Shown: positions 31,573 through 39,419, numbered from the stretch's first letter. The stretch: 47,629 nt of DNA from Streptomyces sp. T39 (GCF_008042045.1 NZ_RDBP01000037.1:676252-723880), one strand, 5' to 3'. Numbers and translations are program-made. The notes: generated by a model not told the origin, from the sequence alone.

Positions 31573-32832
31573 GTGAAAGAGGACGACACCAGCGGTGAGC
31601 GCGACCGGTCGGGCTCCGGCGCGGGAGCGACCGGCTCCGGCACCCCCGCCGCAAAGCGCCGTTCCGGGCCGGGCGGCGGCCTCCTCATGGGCCGTCCCTT
31701 CGGCGTGCCCGTCTACGTCGCCCCCAGCTGGTTCGTCGTCGCGGCCCTGATCACCTGGGTCTTCGGCGGCCAGCTCGACCGGGTCCTGCCCGAGCTGGGC
31801 GGCGCCCGCTACCTGGTCTCCCTCTTCTTCGCCGTGGCCTTCTACGCCTCCGTCCTCGTCCACGAGCTGGCCCACACCGTCGCCGCCCTGCGCTTCAAGC
31901 TGCCGGTCCGGCGCATCCAGCTCCAGTTCTTCGGCGGGGTCTCCGAGATCGAGAAGGAGACCGAGACGCCCGGCCGCGAGTTCGTCCTCGCCTTCGTCGG
32001 GCCGCTGCTCTCGCTCGTCCTCGCCGGCGTCTTCTACCTCGCGCTGACGGCCGTCGACCCCGGCACGGTCCCCGGCGTGCTGCTCGCCGGACTGATGATC
32101 TCCAACCTCATCGTCGCGGCCTTCAACCTCCTGCCCGGCCTGCCGCTCGACGGCGGCCGGATGCTCCGCGCCGTCGTCTGGAAGATCAGCGGCAAGCCCA
32201 TGACGGGCACCATCGCCGCCGCCTGGGTCGGCCGCGCGCTCGCCGTCGCCGTCCTCATCGGCCTGCCGCTGCTCACCCACACCGGCGCCCTCGGCAACGC
32301 CACCGAGGACATCGGCGGCATGGAGACCGTCACCGACGCCCTGCTCGCCGCGATCCTCGCCGCCATCATCTGGACCGGCGCGGGCAACAGCCTGCGCATG
32401 GCCCGGCTGCGTGAGCACCTGCCGGAACTCGCCGCCCGCGCCCTCACCCGCCGCGCGGTGCCCGTGGAATCCACCACCCCCCTCTCCGAGGCGCTGCGGC
32501 GCGCCAACGAGGCCGGGGCCCGCGCCCTCGTCGTCGTCGACGGCCAGGGCGAACCGACCGGCATCGTCCGGGAGGCCGCCATCGTCGGCGTCCCCGAGCA
32601 CCGCCGCCCCTGGGTCGCCGTCAGCGGCCTCGCCCAGGACCTCACCGACGGCATGAAGGTCCCCGCCGAACTGGCCGGCGAAGCCCTGCTCGACCGGCTG
32701 CGGGCGGCCCCCGCCACGGAGTACCTGGTCGTCGAGGAGACCGGCGAGATCTACGGCGTCCTGTCGACCGCCGACGTCGAACGCGCCTTCGTCGCCGCCA
32801 TGGCCCGCCCCGGCAGCACACCCCCCGCCTGA
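31573..32832 (+). CDS. Site-2 protease family M50 metalloprotease with CBS domains
   Basis: 419 residues. After a disordered basic N-terminus, the membrane part holds the zinc motif HELAH (97-101) in the helix VLVHELAHTVAALRFKLPVRRIQLQFFGGVSEIEKE. The third ligand is in NLLPGLPLDGGRMLR (Asp near 195). The C-terminal 150 residues form a pair of CBS motifs (VPVESTTPLSEALRRANEAGARALVVVDGQGEPTGIVRE and PATEYLVVEETGEIYGVLSTADVERAF). These often bind adenine nucleotides. It probably cleaves a membrane-bound target under nucleotide control; the target is unknown. GTG start after GAAAGGA. It is adjacent to trmI as in other Actinobacteria. Confidence 0.92.
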   Translation: MKEDDTSGERDRSGSGAGATGSGTPAAKRRSGPGGGLLMGRPFGVPVYVAPSWFVVAALITWVFGGQLDRVLPELGGARYLVSLFFAVAFYASVLVHELAHTVAALRFKLPVRRIQLQFFGGVSEIEKETETPGREFVLAFVGPLLSLVLAGVFYLALTAVDPGTVPGVLLAGLMISNLIVAAFNLLPGLPLDGGRMLRAVVWKISGKPMTGTIAAAWVGRALAVAVLIGLPLLTHTGALGNATEDIGGMETVTDALLAAILAAIIWTGAGNSLRMARLREHLPELAARALTRRAVPVESTTPLSEALRRANEAGARALVVVDGQGEPTGIVREAAIVGVPEHRRPWVAVSGLAQDLTDGMKVPAELAGEALLDRLRAAPATEYLVVEETGEIYGVLSTADVERAFVAAMARPGSTPPA

Positions 32833-32930
32833 CGGCCGCCCCGCGCCCGGCGGCGCACCCGCCCCGCACGGGCGGCCCGTACGCGGCCGCCGGTGCCCCG
32901 CCCGTGGTCGGGGGGCCACCGTCAGGCCGG

Positions 32931-32936
32931 TAGGCT
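32931..32936 (+). promoter_or_regulatory. -10 box TAGGCT of trmI, leaderless start candidate
   Basis: TAGGCT ends 6 nt before the ATG at 32943; the gap GGTCAC is not a ribosome site. Confidence 0.6.
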
Positions 32937-32942
32937 GGTCAC

Positions 32943-33830
32943 ATGTCCGAACCGACCGGTGCCGCCCGCCGTCGCGGGCCCTTCAAGGTCGGGGACCAGG
33001 TCCAGCTCACCGACCCCAAGGGACGCCACTACACGTTCACGCTCGAAGCCGGGAAGAACTTCCACACCCACAAGGGTTCCTTCCCGCACGACGAGCTGAT
33101 CGGCGCTCCCGAGGGCAGTGTTGTCCGTACCACGGGAAACGTCGCCTACCTCGCGCTGCGCCCCCTGCTCCCCGACTACGTCCTGTCCATGCCCCGCGGT
33201 GCCGCCGTGGTCTACCCCAAGGACGCGGGGCAGATCCTCGCCTTCGCCGACATCTTCCCCGGCGCGCGCGTCGTGGAGGCCGGTGTCGGCTCCGGCTCCC
33301 TGAGCAGCTTCCTGCTGCGCGCCATCGGCGACCACGGCATGCTGCACTCCTACGAGCGCCGCGAGGACTTCGCCGAGATCGCGCAGGCCAACGTGGAACG
33401 CTACTTCGGCGGCCCCCACCCGGCCTGGCAGCTCACCGTCGGCGACCTTCAGGACAACCTGAGCGACACCGACGTCGACCGCGTGATCCTCGACATGCTC
33501 GCGCCCTGGGAGTGCCTTGAGGCCGTCTCCAAGGCCCTGGTCCCCGGCGGCATCCTGTGCTGCTACGTGGCCACCACCACCCAGCTCGCCCGGACCGTGG
33601 AGTCCATCCGCGAGATCGGCTGCTTCGCCGAGCCGCAGCCCTGGGAGTCGATGATCCGCAACTGGCACGTCGAAGGACTGGCCGTGCGCCCGGACCACCG
33701 GATGATCGGGCACACCGGATTCCTGGTGACCGCCCGCCGTCTCGCCGACGGCGTGGAGCCCCCCATGCGCCGCCGCCGCCCCGCCAAGGGCGCCTACGGC
33801 GAGGACTACGAGGGCCCCAACAAGGGCTGA
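32943..33830 (+). CDS. trmI: tRNA (adenine-N1)-methyltransferase, TrmI family
   Basis: 295 residues. It methylates A58 in the T-loop of tRNAs. The N-terminal beta domain contains GPFKVGDQVQLTDPKGRHYTFTLEAGKNFHTHKGSFPHDELIG. The Rossmann SAM domain starts YPKDAGQILAFADIFPGARVVEAGVGSGSLSSFLLRAIG, with ERREDFAEIAQANVER and VDRVILDMLAPWE as the cofactor and catalytic segments. The sequence resembles the Mycobacterium enzyme Rv2118c, which is also a close neighbour of the proteasome ATPase gene. The 3' end of this gene, about the last 49 bp, is repeated in inverted form 300 bp downstream. Confidence 0.95.
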   Translation: MSEPTGAARRRGPFKVGDQVQLTDPKGRHYTFTLEAGKNFHTHKGSFPHDELIGAPEGSVVRTTGNVAYLALRPLLPDYVLSMPRGAAVVYPKDAGQILAFADIFPGARVVEAGVGSGSLSSFLLRAIGDHGMLHSYERREDFAEIAQANVERYFGGPHPAWQLTVGDLQDNLSDTDVDRVILDMLAPWECLEAVSKALVPGGILCCYVATTTQLARTVESIREIGCFAEPQPWESMIRNWHVEGLAVRPDHRMIGHTGFLVTARRLADGVEPPMRRRRPAKGAYGEDYEGPNKG

Positions 33831-33849
33831 GCGCCCCCGCAACACGACC

Positions 33850-33897
33850 GCGCCGCCGCCCAGTTCCCCCGCGACCGGGGGAACTGGGCGGCGGCGC
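33850..33897 (+). terminator. Terminator of trmI
   Basis: Exact 21-bp stem (33850-33870 with 33877-33897), 6-nt loop, followed by CCTTCTCTTG. The downstream inverted copy has lost most of this hairpin. Confidence 0.85.
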
Positions 33898-33920
33898 CCT
33901 TCTCTTGCTCCGGGGCGGGG

Positions 33921-33991
33921 CGCATCGTCACCGGGATGTCACCCACCCCCCTGTTCCCTGAGCGTGTGACGTGTGGCACGATGCTGGCCAC
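33921..33991 (+). promoter_or_regulatory. Unique 71-bp loop with a promoter-like sequence
   Basis: The only single-copy DNA between the two inverted arms of A. Its end, GTGTGACGTGTGGCACGATG, looks like a Streptomyces promoter with a CACGAT -10 element and would fire toward the hypothetical gene. The expected leader and start codon do not follow because the inverted copy begins here. Confidence 0.35.
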
Positions 33992-34034
33992 CCCCGCCCC
34001 GGAGCAAGAGAAGGGCGCCGCCGCCCGGCGGCGC

Positions 34035-34090
34035 GGTCGTGTTGCGGGGGCGCTCAGCCCTTGGTCGTGTTGCGGGGGCGCTCAGCCCTT
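34035..34090. repeat. 28-bp tandem duplication
   Basis: Units 34035-34062 and 34063-34090 are identical. The unit occurs only once in the upright arm (trmI stop region), so the second copy arose within the inverted arm. Confidence 0.9.
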
Positions 34091-34130
34091 GTTGGGGCCC
34101 TCGTAGTCCTCGCCGTAGGCGCCCTTGGCG

Positions 34131-34538
34131 CGTAGACGCCGTGTGGCGGGGTGCCCGAGCCGGCGTCGCAGCGGGCCGCCGCGACGGTTTCCGCGCCGCC
34201 GTCTCCGTCGAGGTCGCCGGTGGCCTCGGCGGTGACCACGTACTCCAGGCCGCCGCACTCCAGGGGCAGGTCCACGGCCGCCGGATTCCTCCAGCCCGAC
34301 GCCGCCACCGCGACCCAGAGCGGCACCGCCTCACGGGCCACGCCCGCCGCACCCGCACCCGCTCCCGCGGCGGCCGCCCCCGACCCCGCGGCCGTGGACC
34401 TGCCCCTGGAGTGCGGCGGCCTGGAGTACGTGGTCACCGCCGAGGCCACCGGCGACCTCGACGGAGACGGCGGCGCGGAAACCGTCGCGGCGGCCCGCTG
34501 CGACGCCGGCTCGGGCACCCCGCCACACGGCGTCTACG
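34131..34538. repeat. Inverted duplication B: 5' part of the hypothetical gene
   Basis: 34131-34281 is the reverse complement of 34388-34538 (151 bp each), around a 106-bp loop (34282-34387). Every stretch I compared matched exactly. The left arm is fused directly to the right arm of duplication A. Confidence 0.9.
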
Positions 34539-34774
34539 TCCTCGCCAACGGGCGCGACGGCACGCCCCGGCTGGTCGCGACCCTCGTGGAACCCTCGGAG
34601 AAGTTCAGCGCCGGCGCGCTCGCCGTGCGTGACCGCACGGTCACCGCCACGCTGCTCGGCTACTCGTCCCCGGACGTGCCCGGCTGCTGCCCGGACATCC
34701 GGGAGCAGGTCAAGTGGCAGTGGCGCGGGGGCGCGTTCGTCCGCTCCGACGACACCGCCGCGCTGGGTGTCTGA
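34151..34774 (+). CDS. Hypothetical secreted-type protein with chimeric, probably false N-terminus
   Basis: As sequenced the frame opens at a GTG at 34151 and gives 207 residues. Residues 1-44 are translated from the antisense copy of the gene's own 5' region, have no ribosome site and should be disregarded. The genuine part begins near 34283 with an Ala/Pro-rich linker (GFLQPDAATATQSGTASRAT). It continues as a beta-rich domain with an FG-GAP-like ATGDLDGDGGAETVAAARC and paired cysteines (LECGG, ARCDAG, PGCCPDIREQ). Such a linker normally follows a signal or lipoprotein peptide, which is missing. The gene is therefore either 5'-truncated by rearrangement or misassembled. It converges on the ferredoxin gene with a 4-bp gap. 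Function unknown. Confidence 0.6.
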   Translation: MPEPASQRAAATVSAPPSPSRSPVASAVTTYSRPPHSRGRSTAAGFLQPDAATATQSGTASRATPAAPAPAPAAAAPDPAAVDLPLECGGLEYVVTAEATGDLDGDGGAETVAAARCDAGSGTPPHGVYVLANGRDGTPRLVATLVEPSEKFSAGALAVRDRTVTATLLGYSSPDVPGCCPDIREQVKWQWRGGAFVRSDDTAALGV

Positions 34775-34778
34775 GGCG

Positions 34779-35090
34779 TCACCCGGCGTCGGGGCCGTAG
34801 ACCTCGACCCTGTCCGAGACGCGGCGTACGTGGATGCAGTCGCCGGGGCACTCCTTGGCGGAGTCCACCACGTCCGTGAGCAGCGGCAGCGGCACCGGCG
34901 CGGTGGCGCCCGGCTCCTGGAGCAGCTCGTCGTCCGCGGACTTCACGTAGGCGAGACCGTCGATGTCGAGCTCGAAGACCTCGGGCGCGTACTGCGCGCA
35001 GATACCGTCGCCGGTGCACAGGTCCTGGTCGATCCAGACCTCGAGCGCCTCGCCGGCACCCTCGGTGGGAACCTCGTGCTGCACGGTCAT
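34779..35090 (-). CDS. Ferredoxin (3Fe-4S type)
   Basis: 103 residues. VWIDQDLCTGDGICAQYAPEVFELDIDGLAYV gives the CX5C pair with a Gly/Asp in place of the central Cys, and SAKECPGDCIHV supplies the third ligand. That is the 3Fe-4S pattern of Streptomyces P450-type ferredoxins. The CPGDC has one additional Cys. A disordered acidic N-terminus and an insertion (LLQEPGATAPVPLPLLTDVVD) lengthen it over the usual 65-residue forms. It should carry electrons in the cytosol; the partner is unknown. The ATG lies right after AGGAGAT. It is divergent from arc, with 263 bp between starts. A ferredoxin gene next to arc is usual in Streptomyces. Confidence 0.88.
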   Translation of the reverse strand: MTVQHEVPTEGAGEALEVWIDQDLCTGDGICAQYAPEVFELDIDGLAYVKSADDELLQEPGATAPVPLPLLTDVVDSAKECPGDCIHVRRVSDRVEVYGPDAG

Positions 35091-35309
35091 ATCTCCTGCC
35101 GTTTCCTTCGTCGGCGCAGCTGAACGAAGCAAGTCGTGCCAGCCCTGACGGGTGTTGAACGCTTCGACGATACAACCGACCGCTTTCCGATGTTGCCGGG
35201 TGGGTATCCAGTGGGTATTCCCTGGGCACGAGGGAGAGCGCAAGGGTGAAGATCGGACACACCCCTTCCGTCTTTGTGATCTAGGGGTTTCAATCACCAC
35301 CCACACAGG

Positions 35310-35315
35310 TAGGGT
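35310..35315 (+). promoter_or_regulatory. -10 box TAGGGT of arc
   Basis: TAGGGT with TTTCAA 16 nt upstream (35288-35293), 38 bp before the GTG start. A GTGAT/ATCAC inverted pair brackets the -35 element. Two direct GTGGGTATYCC repeats lie 90-110 bp further up, between the divergent ferredoxin and arc genes. Confidence 0.5.
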
Positions 35316-35353
35316 CAGGAAGCGTCCAGCTCCCCTTGGAGGAGGTGAGGACC

Positions 35354-37120
35354 GTGGCAGCCCACGACGACGACATCAACCGCGGCATCCGGCCGGGGCG
35401 AGGGTCTGAAGACCCCGCCGGCCAGGTTGCCTATCTCGAGCAGGAAATCGCCGTCCTGCGCCGCAAGCTCGCCGACTCTCCGCGTCATACGAGGATTCTC
35501 GAGGAGCGGATCGTCGAGCTTCAGACGAACCTGGCCGGCGTGTCCGCGCAGAACGAGCGGCTCGCGAACACACTCCGTGAGGCCCGCGACCAGATCGTGG
35601 CACTCAAGGAAGAGGTCGACCGCCTCGCACAGCCCCCCGCGGGCTTCGGCGTCTTCCTCCAGGCCAACGAGGACGGCACCTGCGACATCTTCACCGGGGG
35701 CCGCAAGCTCCGGGTGAACGTCAGCCCCAGCGTCGAGCCCGAAGAGCTCCGGCGCGGCCAGGAAGTCATGCTCAACGAAGCGCTCAACGTGGTCGAGGCC
35801 ATGGAGTACGAGCGCGCCGGGGACATCGTCACCCTCAAGGAGATCCTGGAGGACGGCGAGCGCGCCCTGGTCATCGGGCACACCGACGAGGAGCGGGTGG
35901 TGCGGCTCGCCGAGCCGCTGCTGGACATCACCATCCGTCCCGGCGACGCCCTGCTGCTCGAACCGCGCTCGGGATACGTCTACGAGGTCATCCCGAAGAG
36001 CGAGGTCGAGGAACTGGTCCTCGAAGAGGTCCCGGACGTCGACTACGACAAGATCGGCGGCCTCGGCGGCCAGATCGAGATGATCCGCGACGCGGTCGAG
36101 CTCCCGTACCTCCACCCCGACCTCTTCAAGGAGCACGAACTGCGGCCGCCGAAGGGCATCCTGCTCTACGGCCCGCCCGGCTGCGGCAAGACGCTCATCG
36201 CCAAGGCCGTCGCCAACTCCCTTGCCAAGAAGGTCGCCGAGGTCACCGGGCGCCCCCAGGGGAAGAGCTACTTCCTCAACATCAAGGGACCCGAGCTCCT
36301 CAACAAGTACGTCGGCGAGACGGAGCGGCACATCCGCCTCGTCTTCCAGCGGGCCCGTGAGAAGGCCAGCGAGGGCACACCCGTCATCGTCTTCTTCGAC
36401 GAGATGGAGTCCCTCTTCCGCACCCGCGGCTCCGGTGTCAGCTCCGACGTGGAGAACACCATCGTTCCCCAGCTCCTCGCCGAGATCGACGGCGTCGAGG
36501 GCCTGGAGAACGTGATCGTGATCGGCGCCTCCAACCGCGAGGACATGATCGACCCGGCGATCCTGCGGCCCGGCCGGCTCGACGTCAAGATCAAGATCGA
36601 GCGTCCGGACGCGGAGGCCGCGAAGGACATCTTCGCCAAGTACCTGACCCCGTCCCTGCCGCTGCACGCCGACGACCTCGGCGAGCACAGCGGCTCCAAG
36701 GACGCGGCGGCCCACGCCATGATCCAGTCGGTCGTGGAACAGATGTACGCCGAATCCGAGGAGAACCGCTTCCTCGAGGTCACGTACGCCAACGGCGACA
36801 AGGAAGTCCTCTACTTCAAGGACTTCAACTCCGGCGCGATGATCCAGAACATCGTCGACCGGGCCAAGAAGATGGCCATCAAGGCATTCCTCGACCACAA
36901 CCAGAAGGGCCTCAGGGTCTCCCACCTCCTCCAGGCTTGCGTGGACGAGTTCAAGGAGAACGAGGACCTGCCCAACACCACCAACCCGGACGACTGGGCC
37001 CGCATCTCCGGAAAGAAGGGCGAGCGGATCGTGTTCATCCGCACGCTCGTCACCGGAAAGCAAGGCGCGGACACCGGCCGGTCCATCGACACGGTGGCCA
37101 ACACCGGTCAGTACCTGTAA
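35354..37120 (+). CDS. arc: Proteasome-associated AAA ATPase (ARC/Mpa)
   Basis: 588 residues. The hexameric ring recognises Pup, unfolds pupylated proteins and feeds them to the 20S core. An N-terminal coiled coil (about 25-80, QVAYLEQEIAVLRRKLADSPRHTRILEERIVELQ) is the Pup docking site. Tandem OB folds follow (about 85-225). The AAA domain has Walker A GPPGCGKT (about 274-281), Walker B VIVFFDEME and the arginine-finger region ILRPGRLD. The C-terminus ends GQYL, the tail that opens the proteasome gate. The GTG was chosen because it follows GGAGGAGGTGAGG and gives the known 588-residue length. It begins the Pup-proteasome block. Confidence 0.97.
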   Translation: MAAHDDDINRGIRPGRGSEDPAGQVAYLEQEIAVLRRKLADSPRHTRILEERIVELQTNLAGVSAQNERLANTLREARDQIVALKEEVDRLAQPPAGFGVFLQANEDGTCDIFTGGRKLRVNVSPSVEPEELRRGQEVMLNEALNVVEAMEYERAGDIVTLKEILEDGERALVIGHTDEERVVRLAEPLLDITIRPGDALLLEPRSGYVYEVIPKSEVEELVLEEVPDVDYDKIGGLGGQIEMIRDAVELPYLHPDLFKEHELRPPKGILLYGPPGCGKTLIAKAVANSLAKKVAEVTGRPQGKSYFLNIKGPELLNKYVGETERHIRLVFQRAREKASEGTPVIVFFDEMESLFRTRGSGVSSDVENTIVPQLLAEIDGVEGLENVIVIGASNREDMIDPAILRPGRLDVKIKIERPDAEAAKDIFAKYLTPSLPLHADDLGEHSGSKDAAAHAMIQSVVEQMYAESEENRFLEVTYANGDKEVLYFKDFNSGAMIQNIVDRAKKMAIKAFLDHNQKGLRVSHLLQACVDEFKENEDLPNTTNPDDWARISGKKGERIVFIRTLVTGKQGADTGRSIDTVANTGQYL

Positions 37121-37128
37121 AGAGGCAC

Positions 37129-37188
37129 ACCGGCTGCGGATGCCCGTCCACTGCCACGGCAGAAGGACATGCTGCATCCGCAGCCGGT
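37129..37188 (+). terminator. Terminator after arc
   Basis: Exact 15-bp stem (37129-37143 with 37174-37188) with a 30-nt loop, followed by TGCTTTCC, starting 8 bp after the arc stop. Confidence 0.75.
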
Positions 37189-37259
37189 TGCTTTCCGGAC
37201 AGGTACGGCCACAGCACAGCAATGACGCAATCGATCTCCCCACCCGAGCAGCGGCGCAA

Positions 37260-37265
37260 TAGGCT
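37260..37265 (+). promoter_or_regulatory. -10 box TAGGCT of dop
   Basis: TAGGCT 110 bp before the dop ATG and after the arc terminator, so dop has its own promoter. Confidence 0.5.
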
Positions 37266-37375
37266 CTCCGGTATCGCCGAGTCGCGCATTACGGGGAAGG
37301 ACACCGCACGCGCACCGGAAAGCAGCGGTATTCAGCGCCACCCCACAGGGAGCGCCGCCGGGCAAGGAGGGCCGC

Positions 37376-38887
37376 ATGACCGTACGGCGAGTAATGGGCA
37401 TCGAGACGGAGTACGGGATCTCCGTCCCCGGCCACCCGAACGCCAATGCCATGCTCACCTCGTCCCAGATCGTCAACGCCTACGCGGCGGCGATGCACCG
37501 GGCGCGCCGCGCCCGCTGGGACTTCGAGGAGGAGAACCCGCTGCGGGACGCCCGCGGCTTCGACCTCGCCCGTGAGGCCGCCGACTCCAGCCAGCTCACC
37601 GACGAGGACATCGGCCTCGCCAATGTCATCCTCACCAACGGTGCGCGGCTCTACGTCGACCACGCCCACCCCGAGTACAGCTCGCCGGAGGTCACCAACC
37701 CCCTGGACGCCGTCCTGTGGGACAAGGCCGGCGAACGCATCATGGCCGAGGCCGCCGAGCGGGCGGCGCAGCTGCCCGGTGCGCAGCCCATCCATCTGTA
37801 CAAGAACAACACCGACAACAAGGGCGCGTCCTACGGGACCCACGAGAACTACCTGATGAAGCGGGAGACCCCCTTCTCGGACATCGTGCGGCACCTGACG
37901 CCCTTCTTCGTCTCCCGCCAGGTCGTCACCGGCGCGGGCCGTGTGGGCATCGGCCAGGACGGCCACGACCACGGCTTCCAGATCAGCCAGCGCGCCGACT
38001 ACTTCGAGGTCGAGGTCGGCCTGGAGACCACGCTCAAGCGGCCCATCATCAACACCCGCGACGAGCCCCACTCCGACGCCGAGAAGTACCGGCGCCTCCA
38101 TGTGATCATCGGCGACGCCAACCTCTCGGAGATCTCCACCTACCTCAAGCTGGGCACCACGGCGCTGGTCCTGTCGATGATCGAGGACGGCTTCATCACC
38201 GTCGACCTCGCCGTCGAGCAGCCCGTGCGCACCCTGCACCAGGTCTCGCACGACCCGGACCTCCAGCACCTCGTCAGCCTCCGCAGCGGCCGCACGCTCA
38301 CCGCCGTGCAGCTCCAGATGGAGTACTTCGAGCTCGCCCGCAAGTACGTCGAGGAGCGCTACGGGGCGGACGCGGACGAGCAGACCAAGGACGTCCTCGC
38401 GCGCTGGGAGGACACCCTGAACCGCCTGGAGACCGATCCGATGAGCCTGGCGGGCGAGCTCGACTGGGTCGCCAAGAAGGAGCTCATGGAGGGCTACCGG
38501 CGCCGTGACGGCCTCGGCTGGGACGCCGCCCGGCTCCACCTGGTGGACCTCCAGTACGCAGACGTACGCCCCGAGAAGGGCCTCTACAACCGGCTGGCGG
38601 CCCGCGGCAGGATCAAGCGCCTGCTGGACGAGCGGGACGTCGAGCGGGCCGAGGCCAAGCCTCCGGAGGACACCCGCGCCTACTTCCGGGGCCGCTGCCT
38701 GGAGCAGTTCGCCGACGACGTGGCCGCCGCCTCCTGGGACTCGGTGATCTTCGATCTCCCGGGCCGTGACTCCCTGCAACGCGTTCCCACGCTGGAGCCG
38801 CTGCGGGGCACCCGTAACCACGTCAAGGAGCTCCTGGACCGCTGCCGCACCGCGGAGGACCTGCTGAAGGTCCTGTCAGGGGGCTGA
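37376..38887 (+). CDS. dop: Depupylase / Pup deamidase Dop
   Basis: 503 residues of the PafA/Dop carboxylate-amine ligase-like family, related to glutamine synthetase. The N-terminal MGIETEYGISVPGHPNAN carries the catalytic and metal acids. The Dop-loop (about 42-80, ARRARWDFEEENPLRDARGFDLAREAADSS), absent from PafA, is the clearest discriminator. YKNNTDNKGASYGTHENYL and KRPIINTRDEPHSDAEKYRRLHVIIGDANLSE are the shared active-site segments. Dop removes Pup from substrates and in some species deamidates its terminal Gln. The Pup encoded next door already ends in Glu, so only depupylation is needed. Strong AAGGAGG before the ATG. Confidence 0.96.
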   Translation: MTVRRVMGIETEYGISVPGHPNANAMLTSSQIVNAYAAAMHRARRARWDFEEENPLRDARGFDLAREAADSSQLTDEDIGLANVILTNGARLYVDHAHPEYSSPEVTNPLDAVLWDKAGERIMAEAAERAAQLPGAQPIHLYKNNTDNKGASYGTHENYLMKRETPFSDIVRHLTPFFVSRQVVTGAGRVGIGQDGHDHGFQISQRADYFEVEVGLETTLKRPIINTRDEPHSDAEKYRRLHVIIGDANLSEISTYLKLGTTALVLSMIEDGFITVDLAVEQPVRTLHQVSHDPDLQHLVSLRSGRTLTAVQLQMEYFELARKYVEERYGADADEQTKDVLARWEDTLNRLETDPMSLAGELDWVAKKELMEGYRRRDGLGWDAARLHLVDLQYADVRPEKGLYNRLAARGRIKRLLDERDVERAEAKPPEDTRAYFRGRCLEQFADDVAAASWDSVIFDLPGRDSLQRVPTLEPLRGTRNHVKELLDRCRTAEDLLKVLSGG

Positions 38888-38965
38888 AACGGCTCCCGTC
38901 CGGGAATCATGAAGGCAGGTCCCGGACGCCGAGCAGGAGCCGGGGCCGATGTCGGACCCGGCTTG

Positions 38966-38971
38966 TAGGGT
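38966..38971 (+). promoter_or_regulatory. -10 box TAGGGT of pup
   Basis: TAGGGT 37 bp before the pup ATG, in the 121-bp gap after dop. A TCTGATCAGA palindrome follows directly at 38971-38980. Confidence 0.5.
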
Positions 38972-39008
38972 CTGATCAGATACGTCGAACCGAAGCGGGG
39001 TGAGGTGG

Positions 39009-39227
39009 ATGGCGACCAAGGACACCGGCGGCGGACAGCAGAAGGCCACGCGTTCCACGGAGGACGTCGAGGAGCAGGCGCAGGACGCGCAGGCTGCCGA
39101 GGACCTCAAGGAGCGCCAGGAGAAGCTGTCGGACGACGTCGACTCCGTCCTGGACGAGATCGACGACGTCCTGGAGGAGAACGCCGAGGACTTCGTGCGC
39201 TCCTTCGTCCAGAAGGGCGGAGAGTGA
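39009..39227 (+). CDS. pup: Prokaryotic ubiquitin-like protein Pup
   Basis: 72 residues, disordered and acidic. The N-terminal part (TKDTGGGQQKATRSTEDVEEQ) engages the ATPase pore. The central segment (AAEDLKERQEKLSDDVDSVLDEIDDVLEENAEDFVRSF) becomes helical on the Arc coiled coil. The C-terminus is GGE. The terminal Glu side chain is what PafA links to substrate lysines; many species encode Gln and need Dop first. ATG chosen as it restores the family N-terminus and follows GGGGTGAGG. It is the third gene of the locus and is followed by a perfect 18-bp hairpin. Confidence 0.97.
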   Translation: MATKDTGGGQQKATRSTEDVEEQAQDAQAAEDLKERQEKLSDDVDSVLDEIDDVLEENAEDFVRSFVQKGGE

Positions 39228-39266
39228 GCATCCCTTCGGAGTGAAGGCGGGGCGTCCGGCTGAGGC

Positions 39267-39305
39267 GCTGTGCACGCCACGGCGCTTCGCCGTGGCGTGC
39301 ACAGC
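39267..39305 (+). terminator. Terminator hairpin after pup
   Basis: Exact 18-bp stem (39267-39284 with 39288-39305) with a 3-nt loop, 40 bp past the pup stop. No T-run. Confidence 0.75.
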
Positions 39306-39419
39306 ACCCACGGGCGGCGGACTGGCCGTGGCGCGGGTGCCCGGGCGTACCGGTCCGCCGCGGGCCGCCCCCGCGCGGGTGGCGAGGGGCCGCCGCCGGC
39401 ACTTCCGGGATCCGCCGGG

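Larger units (their letters stand above)
33782..34130. repeat. Imperfect inverted duplication A: trmI 3' end plus terminator
   Basis: Arm 33782-33920 (last codons of trmI, stop and terminator) recurs as its reverse complement at 33992-34130. The arms have equal length, 139 bp, and are separated by a 71-bp loop (33921-33991). The inverted arm lacks a 28-nt piece of the terminator hairpin and carries an extra 28-nt tandem copy. The second arm abuts duplication B without a single base between. Confidence 0.9.

Noticed and set aside
33939..34358. Minus-strand 139-codon frame across the inverted repeats
   Set aside because: It is created by the antisense copies of trmI and the hypothetical gene.
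39000..39008. Upstream GTG start for pup
   Set aside because: It would overlap the ribosome site; the ATG at 39009 gives the standard 72-residue protein.
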